Of a stretch of DNA of 64,000 nucleotides, positions 10,766-23,187 are shown piece after piece. Location: assembly GCF_020509005.1 (NCBI RefSeq), contig NC_063012.1:10974001-11038000 (forward strand), in the 5' to 3' direction. The position numbers and the translations under genes are program-made. Under the pieces are notes generated by a model. The model did not search any database and was not told the origin of the DNA. It saw nothing but the letters and a program-made list of their open reading frames with translations. Source of the DNA: Fulvia fulva. Lineage: Eukaryota; Ascomycota; Dothideomycetes; Mycosphaerellales; Mycosphaerellaceae. How positions within the stretch are numbered: position 1 is the stretch's first letter; each line of letters begins with the position of its first letter.

Positions 10766-12268
10766 TATAGATAGATAGATATTTCATTAAGCTATTATAG
10801 TGCCCTTTGGCCTATATAGCTATACTATCTTATTTTTATATATATAGAGGGGAAACCGTATTAGTAAAAACCCCTCCTCCTTCCCGCCTATCTTTTCCCC
10901 CTAGTTATCGTCTTAGATTTCCCTTATTAAGGGTACGCTAGTATTATAGGCCTGCCCTAATAACTAACCTATCTATAACCCCCTAGCTTCCGCCTCTTAT
11001 CTATCTACTCCTCCGTCTCGCTAGCGAGGCTAAACTACTAGAGGTATCCCTACTATAGTATCTACCGAGAGATTCGGCGAATGTTACCTTTATCCCTAAT
11101 AATTAACTTATAGTCTCTCCTTCCCGCTTAGTGCCTCTAATTTCCCCTACCTCTCGCCTACTACGGGTATCGTAGTAGTATATATTCTAGTAAGGAAGGA
11201 ATCGTATTTAGTAAGCTAGCTACGAGATAAGGTAATAAGTCTTAACCGCGCTTTCCTACTTATCTAGTACTACCGTATAGCCTCGTTTCGAGAGGTTAGC
11301 CCGGAATAAAAGCTTCCCTCTACGCCCTCCCTCCCTATTTGCTCCTTAAGCCAATATCTACCTCTATAGGCCTAAGCCCTTTAGTGCTCTCTATTGACCG
11401 ACATACGCATCCGTCCTCTCGGGCTATATAGACAGTGTTAGCCGTCGCTACTAGTATACACTACGCCCTAGGTTTTGACGCGCTTCGCGTTACCGTAGCC
11501 TATCTCTAGAAAGCGGCCGTCTATGCCTCGTAGGTTTGCTCGGGGCACACACCACGCCGGGTAGCGTACTCCTTACGTTTCTACCTACTAACCAATATGA
11601 AGTTCCTTATTACCCTACCCTCGATCCTCCCCGATTATAGAACTAATCCACTTGTATTATACGTCTTTTCCCCGTCCTAATAGCCGTCTTTTCCTTGCTT
11701 AGGCTATCGTCTTTTCCTCGTCGTAATCTACTATATTAGACTAGGTACGTCGTATAGCGGGACAGGTAGTACCTTAGGCAAAACCCTCGTTCCTATACCG
11801 GGTGTTTAATAGGCCCTTATAGGCTTCGTCGCGTGTCTACCTACCTACCGTATTGCCCGCTAGCAAACACTAGATTGTTTCGTAGTCCGCTCGACGCCGT
11901 CGTATAGTCCGCTCACTTGTTGTTCTATAGTCCGCTCGTCTAATGTTCGTCGCTTAGCCCGCTCGGTTTACGGTCTCCGGAGGTAAAAATTCTATACTTA
12001 TACTAGAGGTGTCCTATCGAGCGTATAGGCTACGGTTCCGCGCCCTTCTTACCCGTAGAAAGAAGAGGGACTCGCTCCCGATACGAGTATATACTCGTTA
12101 GATAGTTTTTAAACCCGTTTTACTAGTAGTCCTCTATTCGCCGCGGCTTCGCCTACGTTACGCGCCCGTCGCGCCTACGACGCTCTAGCGTAAGAATACT
12201 TAGCTCTCTCGTAGTAAGACGAGAGGTTTATAGCCGATACTACGTATAGATAATTCTCGTCGTCGACC
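10766..12268 (-). mobile_element. LINE/W chimera 1 (LINE-A 3' end fused to W)
   Basis: 10766-11190 matches, in reverse, the last ~425 bp of LINE-A including its 3' tail of GATA units. At 11190/11191, inside the C-terminal coding region of ORF2, the match stops and W begins with TAAGGAAGGAATCG. W runs to 12268 (CGTCGACC). Transcription sense is leftward, so W is at the 5' side and the LINE at the 3' side. Sequences flanking the insert (CCCTTATA left, CCTCTATA right) could be a RIP-altered target duplication but this is weak. Confidence 0.8.
11191..12268 (-). repeat. W module copy 1 (1,078 bp)
   Basis: Nearly collinear with 27992-29063 over its full length, sharing both ends: AAGGAAGGAATCG at the LINE junction and CTCGTCGTCGACC at the far end. 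No open frame is apparent. It contains four spaced copies of TAG(T/C)CCGCTC around 11885-11960 and three CGTCTTTTCC around 11660-11720. It is not part of the full-length LINE-A or LINE-C in this window. Confidence 0.85.
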
Positions 12269-14237
12269 CCTCTATAATAAGAAAGTCCTTAGGAAGCTAT
12301 CCCTACCCTAGCTAAACCCGCTAAGGTCCCGTAGGAGATACCGGTTAGGGAGATTAAAGTATTTAGCTCGACGCTCTATCTCTAGGCCGACGAAAAAGAG
12401 TTAGCCCTACCTTAGGGAATATTACTTAGATTAAGCGTAGCGGACAAAGTTATAGCCGAACCTAAAGCGGCTAATAGCCTTTTAGATATAGATATACCGG
12501 ACTTAGTAGACCCGGAGGTTAGATAAGCTAACCTATTATAGTAGCTACTTTAAGAAGCCGAGGTAGTAGCTAAGACCGCTCGCCTAAAGGGACTAAGGTA
12601 GTAGATAACGAAGAAGAAACTATAGGAGTAAGCCTAGTTACCGAAACGGCGATAAGGGAGTTAGGTCGTAAGAATTATTAATTAGGGTTATTAGTCTATA
12701 GTACTTTTGAGTTAGGCTACTTAGCTACCTATCGCTTGTATAAAATAAGAACGTAGTACTAAATTATAAACTAGCCTCGGGCTTATTATTATCTAGGCTC
12801 TTAGAGCCTTACTTCTAACCTAGGAACTAGAAATTACTAGGTACTACCTCTAGATCCTCTCTATTATTATCCTCTATTATTAGTATAGGCGAACGAGCTA
12901 AGAAGCTAGATAGAACTATAGCCCCTCTTAGCCTCTCGGTAATCGAGCCGAATCGTAAAGTACGTCTAGTCGTAATTAACTACCTAAACCGCTTAGCTAC
13001 TAGAAGAACAGGAGGACTAGCTATATAATAGTAGACCTTAGGCGAGGTTACGTCCGCCTCGCCCTTACCCTTAGAGTCTTCTAGAAGAGGCGTCTATACC
13101 GGAATCTCGCGGAGCTACCTAACGTAGTCGGAGGTATCGCTTAGACCCTCCTACGGCTCGTTACGGTCTAGGGTATAGCGCGGCGATATCTACCGAGGGC
13201 TACGCCGAGTCCTAGGAGCCGACTTCTTCTTAGCTAAGGCCGCGGGCTTCTTACTAGCTAAAGATACGGGCTTCTTACTAGGAGACTTCCTAGGTACCTT
13301 AGGTATACTAGCGGACTTACTAGGCTTAGTTAGTAACACGAATAAGCCGTCGTCCTCCTTATCTAAGGTATCCTCCTCCTAGCTAGGTCTATTTGTATTA
13401 GTCTCGGCGTTCTTATAAATAAAGGCGCGGACGTAAGCTAAGTTAGCCTTTAACGCGGCCTTTAGGCGGCTAGCGGCGTCGCGGGTAGTACGAGGCTTAC
13501 GACTAACCTAGAAGACTAGACTATATATAGCTAGGGTCGGACCGTTAATCTAAGCTAGATTACGATACTTAAACTTAGTATTCTAGAACTAACTAGACTC
13601 TATGACCTAAGTAATATCGTAGGCCTAGGGAAGATTAGAGAAGTTAGCTACCTTACTAGGGGTAACTAGGCGCTTAGAGTCCTTTAACCGGGAAGACCGC
13701 TTAGTATAGCTAAACTTAGTACGAGACTAGCTACGGTCGTAGGTAGAGTACTTACTAGTCTAGAAATAATTAGTATAGCCGCCGCGCTCGATAAAGGTAA
13801 AGTCGTCTATAGTATTAGGCTTAGGATCCTCCTAGTCGTATTTCTCTAGCTTACTACTCGGTAGGCTAAGTTACTAGTACTTAGTAAAGGTTCCTAGCGG
13901 ACGCTCGGTATTGCCCTTAGAACGGTAGCTTTATATATATCGCGTAGATCTAGAGCGGCCGCTATAGTAGCTAAAGACGATCGCCGCTAGCCTAGTTTAT
14001 ACGGTATACGGTCTAAAAGCGATAGGCTACCTTAGAATACCGCCCTTAGGGACCTCCTCGAAGACGTCGAAGTCGGAGTCTAACGCGGCTACTAGCTTTA
14101 GAACGCCGCTAAACTAGAAGCGGCTATAGCGCGAAGGGAGTATATAAATTATCTTAAAGAATCTAGCTCCTCCGTCGATCCTTAGATACTAGCGCGCGAT
14201 ACGGGCTAACTATAGCGCGATCTAATCGTCTAGCTTA
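12269..14237 (-). pseudogene. RIP-degraded ORF of an unidentified protein
   Basis: Read leftward, one frame keeps protein-like composition across much of the segment, with TAG stops replacing likely Trp/Gln. The N-terminal part contains DFTFIERGGYTNYF and KFKYRNLA-like stretches. It is followed by a Lys/Pro/Ser-rich section with repeated KKP and RRSPR motifs (about 13130-13320), resembling a basic nuclear-protein tail. No transposase, reverse transcriptase, integrase or tyrosine-recombinase motif is visible. It could be a captured host gene or part of an unknown element. It has no identifiable ends because chimeras border it on both sides. Confidence 0.4.
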
Positions 14238-16219
14238 ATAGATAGATAGATATTTCATTAAGCTGTTATAGTGCCCTTTGGCCTATATAGCTATACTATC
14301 TTGTTTTTATATATATAGAGGGGAAACCGTATTAGTGAAAACCCCTCCTCCTTCCCGCCTGTCTTTTCCTCCTAGTTGTCGTCTTAAATTTCCCTTATTA
14401 GGGGTACGCTAGTGTTATAGGCCTGCCCTAATAACTACCCTATCTACAACCCCCCTCGCTTCCGCCTCTTGTCTATCCACTCCTCCGTCTCGCTCGCGAG
14501 GCTAAACTACTAGAGGTATCCCTACTATAGTATCTACCGAGAGATTTAGCGAATGTTACCTTTGTCCCTAATAATTGACTTATAGTCTCTCCTTCCCGCT
14601 TAGTGCCTCTAATTTCCCCTGCCTCTCGCCTACTACGGGTATCGTAGTAGTATATGTTCTAGGTTTTACGATAGGTAGCTATACTAGTAGGCTAGGCTAT
14701 AGATATCTAGTACGCGTCTCCTAAATAGGTCGGCCCTTAATCTAATATATTCGGACCTGATTTAGATCGCTATACTTGCTTCGGCCCTTATAAGGTCCCT
14801 ATATAGCTAGTAGTTATGTCTCTAGAAGGCTCGGAGTACTATCGGGCCTATTATCTTAGGGGGCTTCCTTTTCTAGTCCTACTCCTATAGGTAGCTCGCT
14901 ATCTATTCTACTAGGCTTTAGGTCTTAGCCTTACTCCCGCCGGCCTAGTAAGTCCTACGCTCCTCCTCTTTTTGTGCTAGCCATTCGGTACTTGTCTATA
15001 CGACCGTAAGGGTAGTAAGGTCATCTTCTTTTTAGCTTGTCCTATGTCCGGCCCCTCTCTAGTAGCGGCTTTCTATCTTATTCTTTGCCTCCTAGATCGT
15101 AGTTTATACTAGGTAATCTATCGTCTTTACTGCGTATTAAATTCTTATTCCCCGGATATACTAGCCGATTAGTAGTATTCCTATCTCTATTTCTACCGTA
15201 CTTATTAACGTTGTCTTATATACGCCTAGTACCCTACGTAGGTTACCTACCTATATCCTATTTAGGGGTTGCTCTATCCGTTTCGGGATCGGCTTGCCTA
15301 CGCCTCCTATTCCCTAAATCTATACCCCGTATAACATAGCTAGTCTAACGATCGCCTTATATATTACTCTTACCTTATCGAATGTTGCTCCCTATATAGA
15401 TGCTATAAGCCTCTTTATCGAGGCTTTATTGACTTTCGCTCGACTCTAGGCTTTCTTAATCTATATATTCTAGCTTAGCTTCGGGTCGAGCTAGATCCCT
15501 AGTACTCGTAGCTCCGCTAATAGCTTGGTCTCGTAGCCTTAGATTCTTACCGCCGCCTTTATATTATAGTATGTTCTCGCTTTACTAAAGTGTATAAGTT
15601 AGTACTTTTTAGGGGCGAACCGGGCACTATACTTCTTTACCTACTCCTCGCATTTCTTATACCTATCTTTAAGGAGGCGACAGTTCTCTTCTATCGAGTC
15701 TAACTAGGCTAGAATGTTTATATCGTCTACAAACCCCGATACTAAGGTTTACGGAGAGGTAAGTAGGGGGATTAGATTAGGCATAAATATTAGAAATAGG
15801 ATAGGGGAGAGAGTAGATCCCTAAGGTATTCTAGCCTCTACCTTTACCGGGTCGGACGTATACCTTCCTAGGACTAGGTATGTCGTCCGTTCCTAGAGAA
15901 AGGAGTAGACGAACGTCGTTACCTACTAGGGGATACCTTTCTACTATAGGATATATATTAGCCTTTAGTATAAGACGTTATCGAAGGCTCCTACGATATC
16001 GAGGGTAAGGAAGGAATCGTATTTAGTAAGCTAGCTACGAGATAAGGTAACAAGTCTTAACCGCGCTTTCCTACTTATCTAGTACTACCGTATAGCCTCG
16101 TTTCGAGAGGTCAGCCCGGAGCAAAAGCTTCCCTCTACGCCCTCCCTCCCTATTTACTCCTTTAGCTAATATCTACCTCTATGGGCCTAAGCCCTTTAGT
16201 GCTCTCTATTAACCGATAT
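14238..16219 (-). mobile_element. LINE/W chimera 2 (LINE-A 3' half fused to truncated W)
   Basis: 14238-16005 is LINE-A in reverse from the GATA tail up to reverse transcriptase motif A (codons for LDIVGAFDNV at about 15980-16005). It joins W at TAAGGAAGG (16006). W is cut short at about 16219 after ACCGATAT. Strong RIP: the reverse transcriptase frame (FVDDINIL-like region near 15720) has TAG stops. No convincing target duplication was found, so deletion at insertion or later rearrangement is possible. Confidence 0.8.
16006..16219 (-). repeat. W module copy 2 (truncated, ~214 bp)
   Basis: Matches the LINE-proximal 214 bp of the other W copies, including GCTAGCTACGAGATAAGG and TCGTTTCGAGAGGT. 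It ends where the others read GACCGACAT (here AACCGATAT). The truncated 5' end is as expected for incomplete reverse transcription. Confidence 0.8.
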
Positions 16220-18238
16220 ACTATAGACGACTAACTACCCTAGTAAGTAAGGGCGCGCCTAGTAACCTTAGGATAGTTTGCGTATAGGTGTATATATTTA
16301 CCGGTCTACGGGCCGTGAAATATATATATAGTGGTCCTGAAAAAAAAGAGATAATAAATCTGAAATTTTTAGATTCCCGTATCTTCGCCTTCTAGAGAGA
16401 TTCTTCGTAAATCCTAGCTTCCTACTAAGGTCGCCTCCTAGCTATATATATCTTAGTAGTACCCCTATATACCCCTACTACGTAATTGACCGTTAAAGGT
16501 TAACGAGATTCGACGCGCAAATTTCAGGGTCTAAAGGGGCCCTTAGCTCGTTACTATATCCTCCCCTATTACGAAACTGTCCCTAGTTTTACCTCCGCTA
16601 CGCTAATATAGACTAAGAAACTATACCTACAAGTTATACTTAAAGAAAGCGGATCAGGCGTCTAGTTAAGTAGTTAGTCTAGAGATATTAAGGAGATCGT
16701 AAGTTTATTCTATAAGGGCTAAGGAGGCTAAGTTAAAGTCTAGTCTTCGTAGTAAGCCTACTCTCAAATCAAGGATATAGCCTAGAAATCGGTTAAGTAC
16801 GCTAGAAACTAGGTACTAGAACTAGAAGCTAGTTAAACTAAGGTCAGAAACTAAAACTACTAAGTAAACTCCTTACGCCTAAGAAAAAGAAATAATAGAG
16901 TCCTATTCCTCCTTTGACCTAAATCCTAGTGAATTTGGCCATCTCCTCTATAGTAAGGTTAGAAGGCCGCACCTATAGTCTCGTCGGCTTAGATTCTAGT
17001 TCCGGAAGTATAGTAGCCCTATTAATACCTATTAGAAGTATATCGTCATCCTCTTCGTCGTTAGATCCGGACGTAGTAGGTCTATTCTTATTCGGAAGAT
17101 CGCCCTTTTCGATATTCTCGATATCAACCCTATCCTCTAGCGCTATAATGCCTTTAGCGTTAGGAAGATTAAGCTCCGGGTCCGGTCTTAACTATAGGAT
17201 TAGCTTCAGGTTCTCTCGGGCTTATATACCCTTTAACCTCGTACTATTAAGCTCCTCGAGGATATATATACTAAACCCGAGTATACCTTAGCTATACGAT
17301 ACGGCCTAAGCTAGCGGTAACTAATCTTTCTCGATAGGTCATCCTTATACGGCTTGTCGAACTTGACTATAAGATCCCCGACCTAGAACCCCTAGAAGTT
17401 AATACTACGTTTAGTATCGAAGTATTCCTTACTTAGGGTACGAAGCCTTACTCTTCGTAACTATAACTCCTAAAGACTCCTATCCCGTACCTATAATTAA
17501 CGCGCCCGAATAGCTAACAGCTCCTCTATTAATCTAATAGATCCCTATTTATAGTTTGCCTATATTAGGTATTCTACCTCGATCGGGAGAACAGTACGAT
17601 AGCTATATAGAACCTCCGCCGGCGTTATACCCGTAATTCTAGATACTATAGTTCTATTAGCCTAAAGTACCGTAGCAATCTATCGTTCCTAGGACTTATA
17701 GGTGTTCTTAGTGAGCTTAGCTAATATAGCTAGAATAGGTCGATATCCTACTTCTATAGTTATATTTAACTACGGATAGTAGGGTAAGATCCGGATATAC
17801 TTAATACCTATACTAATAAGCATCCTCTCTACCTCCGCTTTGTTAATACTAGTGTTATTAAGCACAATCTTATAGTAGTATCTATACCGGCTAAACACTA
17901 TCTCGTATAGGAACTTAGTAATCGCCCGCGAATTTAGAGGCTTCCGTACGACCTTCGCCTTAATCTACCTACTTAGAGCTTCTCGGGCGATAAGTAAGTA
18001 CCCGTTTCTATATACGTAGACGGGATCGTAGTACTACCTCTCTCCTATAACCTACTAAGTCGATAAGTATATTTCTCCTGCTCTCTAGTTGCCTTCGCGA
18101 AAGTTATAAGGAGTATAAGTCCTTACCTAATTCGATACGTCGGAGAAGTAGCCCTCCTAGTAATACCGGCTAGTAATAAGATTATATACTAGCTCTATAC
18201 TTCGGTGACTATACTTTTTGTGACAGTATATTACGATC
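16220..18238 (-). pseudogene. Gypsy-1 integrase/C-terminal part (RIP-mutated)
   Basis: In the leftward frame the integrase core is readable near 17640-17880 (INKAEVERMLISIGIKYIR, then a PYYP-like motif, GYRPILAILAKLTK), followed by a downstream linker with YFDTKRSINF and VGDLIVKFDKPYKDDL. These match the usual order of Ty3/Gypsy pol (reverse transcriptase, RNase H, integrase). Stops abound. The 5' part continues at 23394 on the other side of the LINE-A insertion. The left end toward 16220 is AT-rich and its LTR could not be delimited. Confidence 0.75.
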
Positions 18239-18499
18239 GATACCTACGCGATATATACTAGAACCCATCTCGGGTACTAGGACGAGGACCATTCAATCGA
18301 TAGCCCTTATCAAGACGAGTAATCTACTCAAGCAGTAGCGACCCGCCTGCGCTAGCGGCGGCGCAATTGTGATACAAAAAAAACCCCAAAACCGAGGTCC
18401 CCTTCCCCTGAAGGCAGACCCTAGAATTGCGGAGTTGCGGAGGACAACTGCCCAATTAGGAAGCGCGACCCCGAACAACAGCGAAGGATAGCAACTAAC

Positions 18500-19837
18500 G
18501 AGAGCCACAGCCTTGCGAACATTCTGCACCAAGAGTCAAACCGGGGAACAAACCAAGAAAAAACCCAGGACACAAGCTAAGGCCCACTATACAGAAAGCA
18601 GAGGCTAACGACAAACAACACAGCGTGGACGACCCTATATACGGAGGCGGAGAACTTACTAGGGGATGACGAACACCCAGCCCGGGCATATAAGAACACT
18701 ATAGCACAGCTACTAGGAGCGCTAAAAGCGCTATCATACTAAATCCCGAAGACAATCTAACAAGTAACACAGAAGGCAGCCCAGAAACTAACTATATAGG
18801 CAACAGTAGCAGCAGGCAAGAATCAACCCCCTCCGAAGGAAAGTAAGGCGGTACGCCTATATATTACTGATCCGGCGGAGAAACAAGAAATCGCAGCCCT
18901 AACAAGCAAGGAGATTGTCGACAGAATCGGCCAAAAGGAGGTAGTTAGGGCGAGGGTAGAGGCAACAGGCGTAGTAAGACTCTTTACCGCACAAGAGTCG
19001 GATAGACGAAAGCTAGAGACCTATAAGGAGTGGACTACTAAAGTCGCGAAGTCGGCACGAGTCTCCCACCAACAGTATACCGTCATCGCCCACGGGGTCC
19101 CTAGGACATTTAAGGTCGAAGACCTTCCCTACCTCCAAGTACAGAACCAGAACACCTCCCTAGGAGTACGACTAACGAAGGCGGCATGGCTGCACAAGAC
19201 AGTAGACCGAGAAAAGACGCATTCATCGCTTATTATTTGGGTAGAGACAGCGGAACAAGCTAACCAGATATTAGACAATAGGCTATTCTGGAACTGCGAG
19301 AGAATGGACACGGAGATCTATCAGAGCAGCCACAGGGTACTACAATGCTTCCAATGCCAACAGTACGGTCACATAGCCTCAAAATGCGGGGAGAAGACCC
19401 CAAGGTGTCCTCACTACGCAGGCCCACACTAGGGAAGGGAATGCCCAAAAAAGGAGAGCAGGTGCGTATGCTACGGCAGAAGGCACCCAGCGTATTCAAG
19501 CCAATGCCCGGCTAGAATAGCAGCACAAGAACGAGCGAGACAAGCAAGGATCTCTACACTAGCTAGGTACCCCCAACGATAACAGGAGGGACCTACCGTG
19601 TATAAGGGCTTCGAGCCGAGCAAAAGGAAGAGGGCAGAAGAGACGAACAAGGGAACCTAACCGCAAACGCATCCACCTCCCGGTAGGCCTCGACACCTTA
19701 ACCGGGCTGCTAACGAACTAGGCCAAATGCGAATCTTTGGGGCGCCCCAGCGGCCCCAGGGCCAGCCGGACAGCGAGATATAGGCTCAGGAGACACAGCA
19801 GGTCAGCACGGAAATGGACCTCACGGATAACGAATGA
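18500..19837 (+). pseudogene. LINE-A ORF1 (gag-like, zinc knuckle)
   Basis: Start unresolved; coding similarity begins between about 18400 and 18600. The frame ending at TGA 19835-19837 contains the esterase-free gag type of Tad1-clade LINEs: a central stretch RLYITDPAEKQEIAALTSKE, then AHGVPRTFKVEDLP. A CCHC knuckle follows, CFQCQQYGHIASKC (about 19345-19390), then two further Cys/His clusters. It would bind element RNA. There are several in-frame stops at Trp/Gln-type positions and no frameshifts noted. The stop overlaps the ORF2 start in the tetranucleotide ATGA. Confidence 0.75.
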
Positions 19838-22800
19838 TACTATACGACGACATCACTATCGTACAGTACAACGTAAACAAAAGTAGGGACAAGGTCTAGC
19901 GCCACTTTCTATAAGAGCTAGACCCGCTACGGCACCACGTTATTGCGGTACAGGAACTATGGATCAACCCCTACGTAGGACTCCCAGCCACTTGTAATGA
20001 CCGGAGATACCACACCGTAATCGCGGGCTAACGAGGCGTCATCCCGAGGACATGTATATACGTAAGCAAGACTATAGACCTTGAGTCGTGGAAGGTTATA
20101 CTACCGCAGCAGGGCAACCTAGGAGACATAACATCAATCCAGATCGACACGACACAAGGCCCTATCTAGATCCATAACGTTTATAACCCGCTACCGCGGG
20201 GTCGGACGAGTAGGGAACTAGGAACCCTCGCCTACCTAGAGCGGACCCTAAGCCAAGACACGAAGCAAGTACTCCTCGGCGACTTCAACCTCCACCACCC
20301 ACAGTGGGGACTCGAATTCACTCCCCCGCACGCATTTCTAGGGGGGAAGCTACTGGACATAACCGCACGCTACGGAATGGCCTTAGTAACACCAAAGGGA
20401 ACAGAGACGTAGAAGGCCCGTACTAGTGCAAGCACGATCGACCTATGCTTTCTATCACGAGAACTTGAAGAGAGACTAGTCCAATGCCGACCGAACTACG
20501 CGCTAGAAGCCTCCTCAGACTATATCCCTATCCAAACGACGCTAGGGGTGAAGGCGATAGAGGAGCCAGCAAACGAACCACGCCGTAACTGGAAGAAGGC
20601 ACGCTAGGACGATATAAGAGGCTTCCTAATAGCGAACCTACCACAGCATAGAGAACTCGAGACGACAGCTCAGCTAGATCAAGCAGCGGAACAGATTACC
20701 TCGGTCATATAGCAAGCAGCGGAACAATACACGCCGTTACTCCGGCCCTTAACGCAGCAGAAGGCCTTCTGGACCCCTAAATGCTCTACGAAGGTAAGGG
20801 AGGCTAGAAGGGCAAGGCGACAGTGGACGAAGGAGCACACCTAAGAGACGTGGGAGCAATACTGCCACGCGACACAAGAGAAGAAGGCACAGATAAGACG
20901 CGATAAGCTGCAGGACTAGAGAGCGACGATCGGGCTCGTTACAGAAAACCCGGAACAGATGTGGAGACTTGCTAAATAGGCACGACTACCTGAAGAGCAA
21001 CAAGCCCCTCACTTCCCCCCAATCGTAGACCGCGAAGGGATTGCCCAGGCTACGCCCCGGGGCAAGGCAAAAGCGTTAGCCGACCATTTCTTTTCGACGC
21101 AAGTAGAGGCAGACCTTACGGACATCGACCCGAGCACATACCCGGAACCCCTGGACATAGATTGGGCGGTTAGCTCTAACACAGTAACAGGAGTCATAAG
21201 TAAGCTAAAGGGACGAAAAGCCCTAGGCCCAGACAGGATACCAAACGTACTGCTAAAAGAGTGTAGAGAAGAGATCGCGCCGAGCCTTACAAACCTATTT
21301 ACCGCGTGCCTACGGCTAGGGTATCACCCGAAGCCGTATAGAGAGTCTATGACAGTAGTGCTACGCAAGCCACAGAAGGAAGACTATACTCAGCCCAAGT
21401 CGTACAGACCAATAGCACTTCTAAATACGATAGGGAAGGCCCTAGAAAAGATAGTAGCCTAGAGACTTACGCAGCTTGCCGAGGACAACTACGTACTCCC
21501 AGCAACACAGATAGGGGGAAGAAGCCAGCGATCGACACTAACAGCAATGGAGCTAATTACGGAGCAAATCCAGACCCTCTGGCACTACGGCAGGAACCGA
21601 GCGGCGTCCTTACTATCCCTCGACATCGCAGGGGCCTTCGACAACGTCTCACACCAAAGGCTAATACATATCCTACAGCAGAAAGGCATCCCCTAGTAGG
21701 CAACGTCGTTCGTCTTCTCCTTTCTCCAGGAACGGACGACATACCTAGTCCTAGGAAGGTACACGTCCGACCCGGTGAAGGCAGAGACTAGAATACCTCA
21801 GGGATCTACTCTCTCCCCTATCCTGTTTCTGATATTTATGTCGGATCTAATCCCCCTACTCACCTCTCCGCAAACCTCAGCATCGGGGTTCGTAGACGAT
21901 ACAAACATCCTAGCCTGGTCAGACTCGACAGAAGAGAACTGTCGCCTCCTTGAAGATAGGCACAAGAAATGCGAGGAGTGGGCAAAGAAGCATGGTGCCC
22001 GGTTCGCCCCTGAAAAGTACCAACTTATACACTTCAGTAAAGCGAGAACACACTATAATATGAAGGCGGCGGTAAGAATCCAAGGCTACGAGACCAAGCC
22101 ATCAGCGGAGCTACGAGTACTAGGGATCTGGCTCGACCCGAAGCTAAGCTGGAATGTACAGATTAAGAAAGCCTAGAGTCGAGCGCAAGTCAATGAAGCC
22201 TCGATAAAGAGGCTTACGGCATCTATATAGGGAGCAACATTCGACAAGGCAAGAGTAATGTATAAGGCGATCGTCAGACCAGCTATGTTGTACGGGGCAC
22301 AGATTTAGGGAACAGGAGGCGTAGGCAAGCCGATCCCGAAACGGATAGAGCAACCCCTAAACAGGACACAGGTAGGCAACCTACGTAGGGTACTAGGCGC
22401 ATATAAGACAACGTCAACAAGCACGGTAGAAATGGAGACAGGAATACCACCAATCGGCCAGTACATCCGGGGAATGAGAATTCAATACGCGGCAAAGACG
22501 ACAGGTTACCTAGCACAAACCACGATCTAGGAGGCAAAGAATAAGATAGAAAGCCGCTACCGGAGAGGGGCAGGATATAGGACAAGCCAAAAAGAGGATG
22601 ACCTTACTACCTTTACGGCCGTACAGACAAGCACCGAATGGCTAGCACGAAAGGAGGAGGAGCGTAGGACTCGCCAGGCCGGCGGGAGCAAGGCTAAGAC
22701 CTAAAACCTAGCGGAACAGATAGCGAGCTGCCTATGGGAGCAGGACTGGAAAAGGAAGCCCCCTAAGACAACAGGCCCGATAGCGCTCCGAGCCTTCCAG

Positions 22801-23187
22801 AGACACAATTACCAGCTATATAGGGACCTGACAAGGGCCGAAGCAAGCATAGCGATCCAAATCAGGTCCGAACACATTGGATTAAGGGCCTACCTGTTCA
22901 GGAGACGCGCACTAGACATCTATAGCCCAGCCTACCAGTGTGGCTACCCATCGCAAAACCTAGAACATATGCTACTACGATGCCCGCAGTGGGCGAGAGG
23001 CAGGGGAAATTGGAGGCACCAAGCGGGAAGGAGAGACTACAAGTCAATTATTAGGGACAAAGGCAACATTCGCCGAATCTCTCGGTGGATACTACAGCAG
23101 GGATACCTCCAGCAGTTTAGCCTCGCGAGCGAGACGGAGGAGTGGATAGACAAGAGGCGGAAGCGAGGGGGGTTGCAGATAGGGTAG
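19834..23187 (+). pseudogene. LINE-A ORF2 (endonuclease-reverse transcriptase) with in-frame stops
   Basis: A single uninterrupted frame of 1,118 codons, spoiled only by in-frame TAG/TAA codons. The order is: APE-type endonuclease (VQELWINP about 19945, GDFNLHHPQWG about 20278, SSDYIPI about 20513); reverse transcriptase (GRKALGPDRIPN about 21215, YRPIALLNT, SLDIAGAFDNVSHQRL about 21617, RIPQGSTLSPILF, catalytic GFVDDTNILAWSDS about 21885); and a C-terminal Cys/His motif near 22930-22985. The product nicks target DNA and primes cDNA synthesis. Codons at stops match Trp (TGG) or Gln (CAG) in relatives, consistent with RIP. It could have been functional before mutation. Confidence 0.88.

Noticed and set aside
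12269..14237. Tyrosine-recombinase gene of a Starship-type element
   Set aside because: No recombinase motif could be read in any frame; base changes prevent a firm view.
16929..17291. 120-codon + strand ORF
   Set aside because: Shadow of the Gypsy-1 integrase tail on the minus strand; Ser/Ile-rich composition is due to RIP.
21557..21742. Minus ORF (also its match at 36622-36807)
   Set aside because: Antisense shadow of LINE-A reverse transcriptase, seen in each copy.
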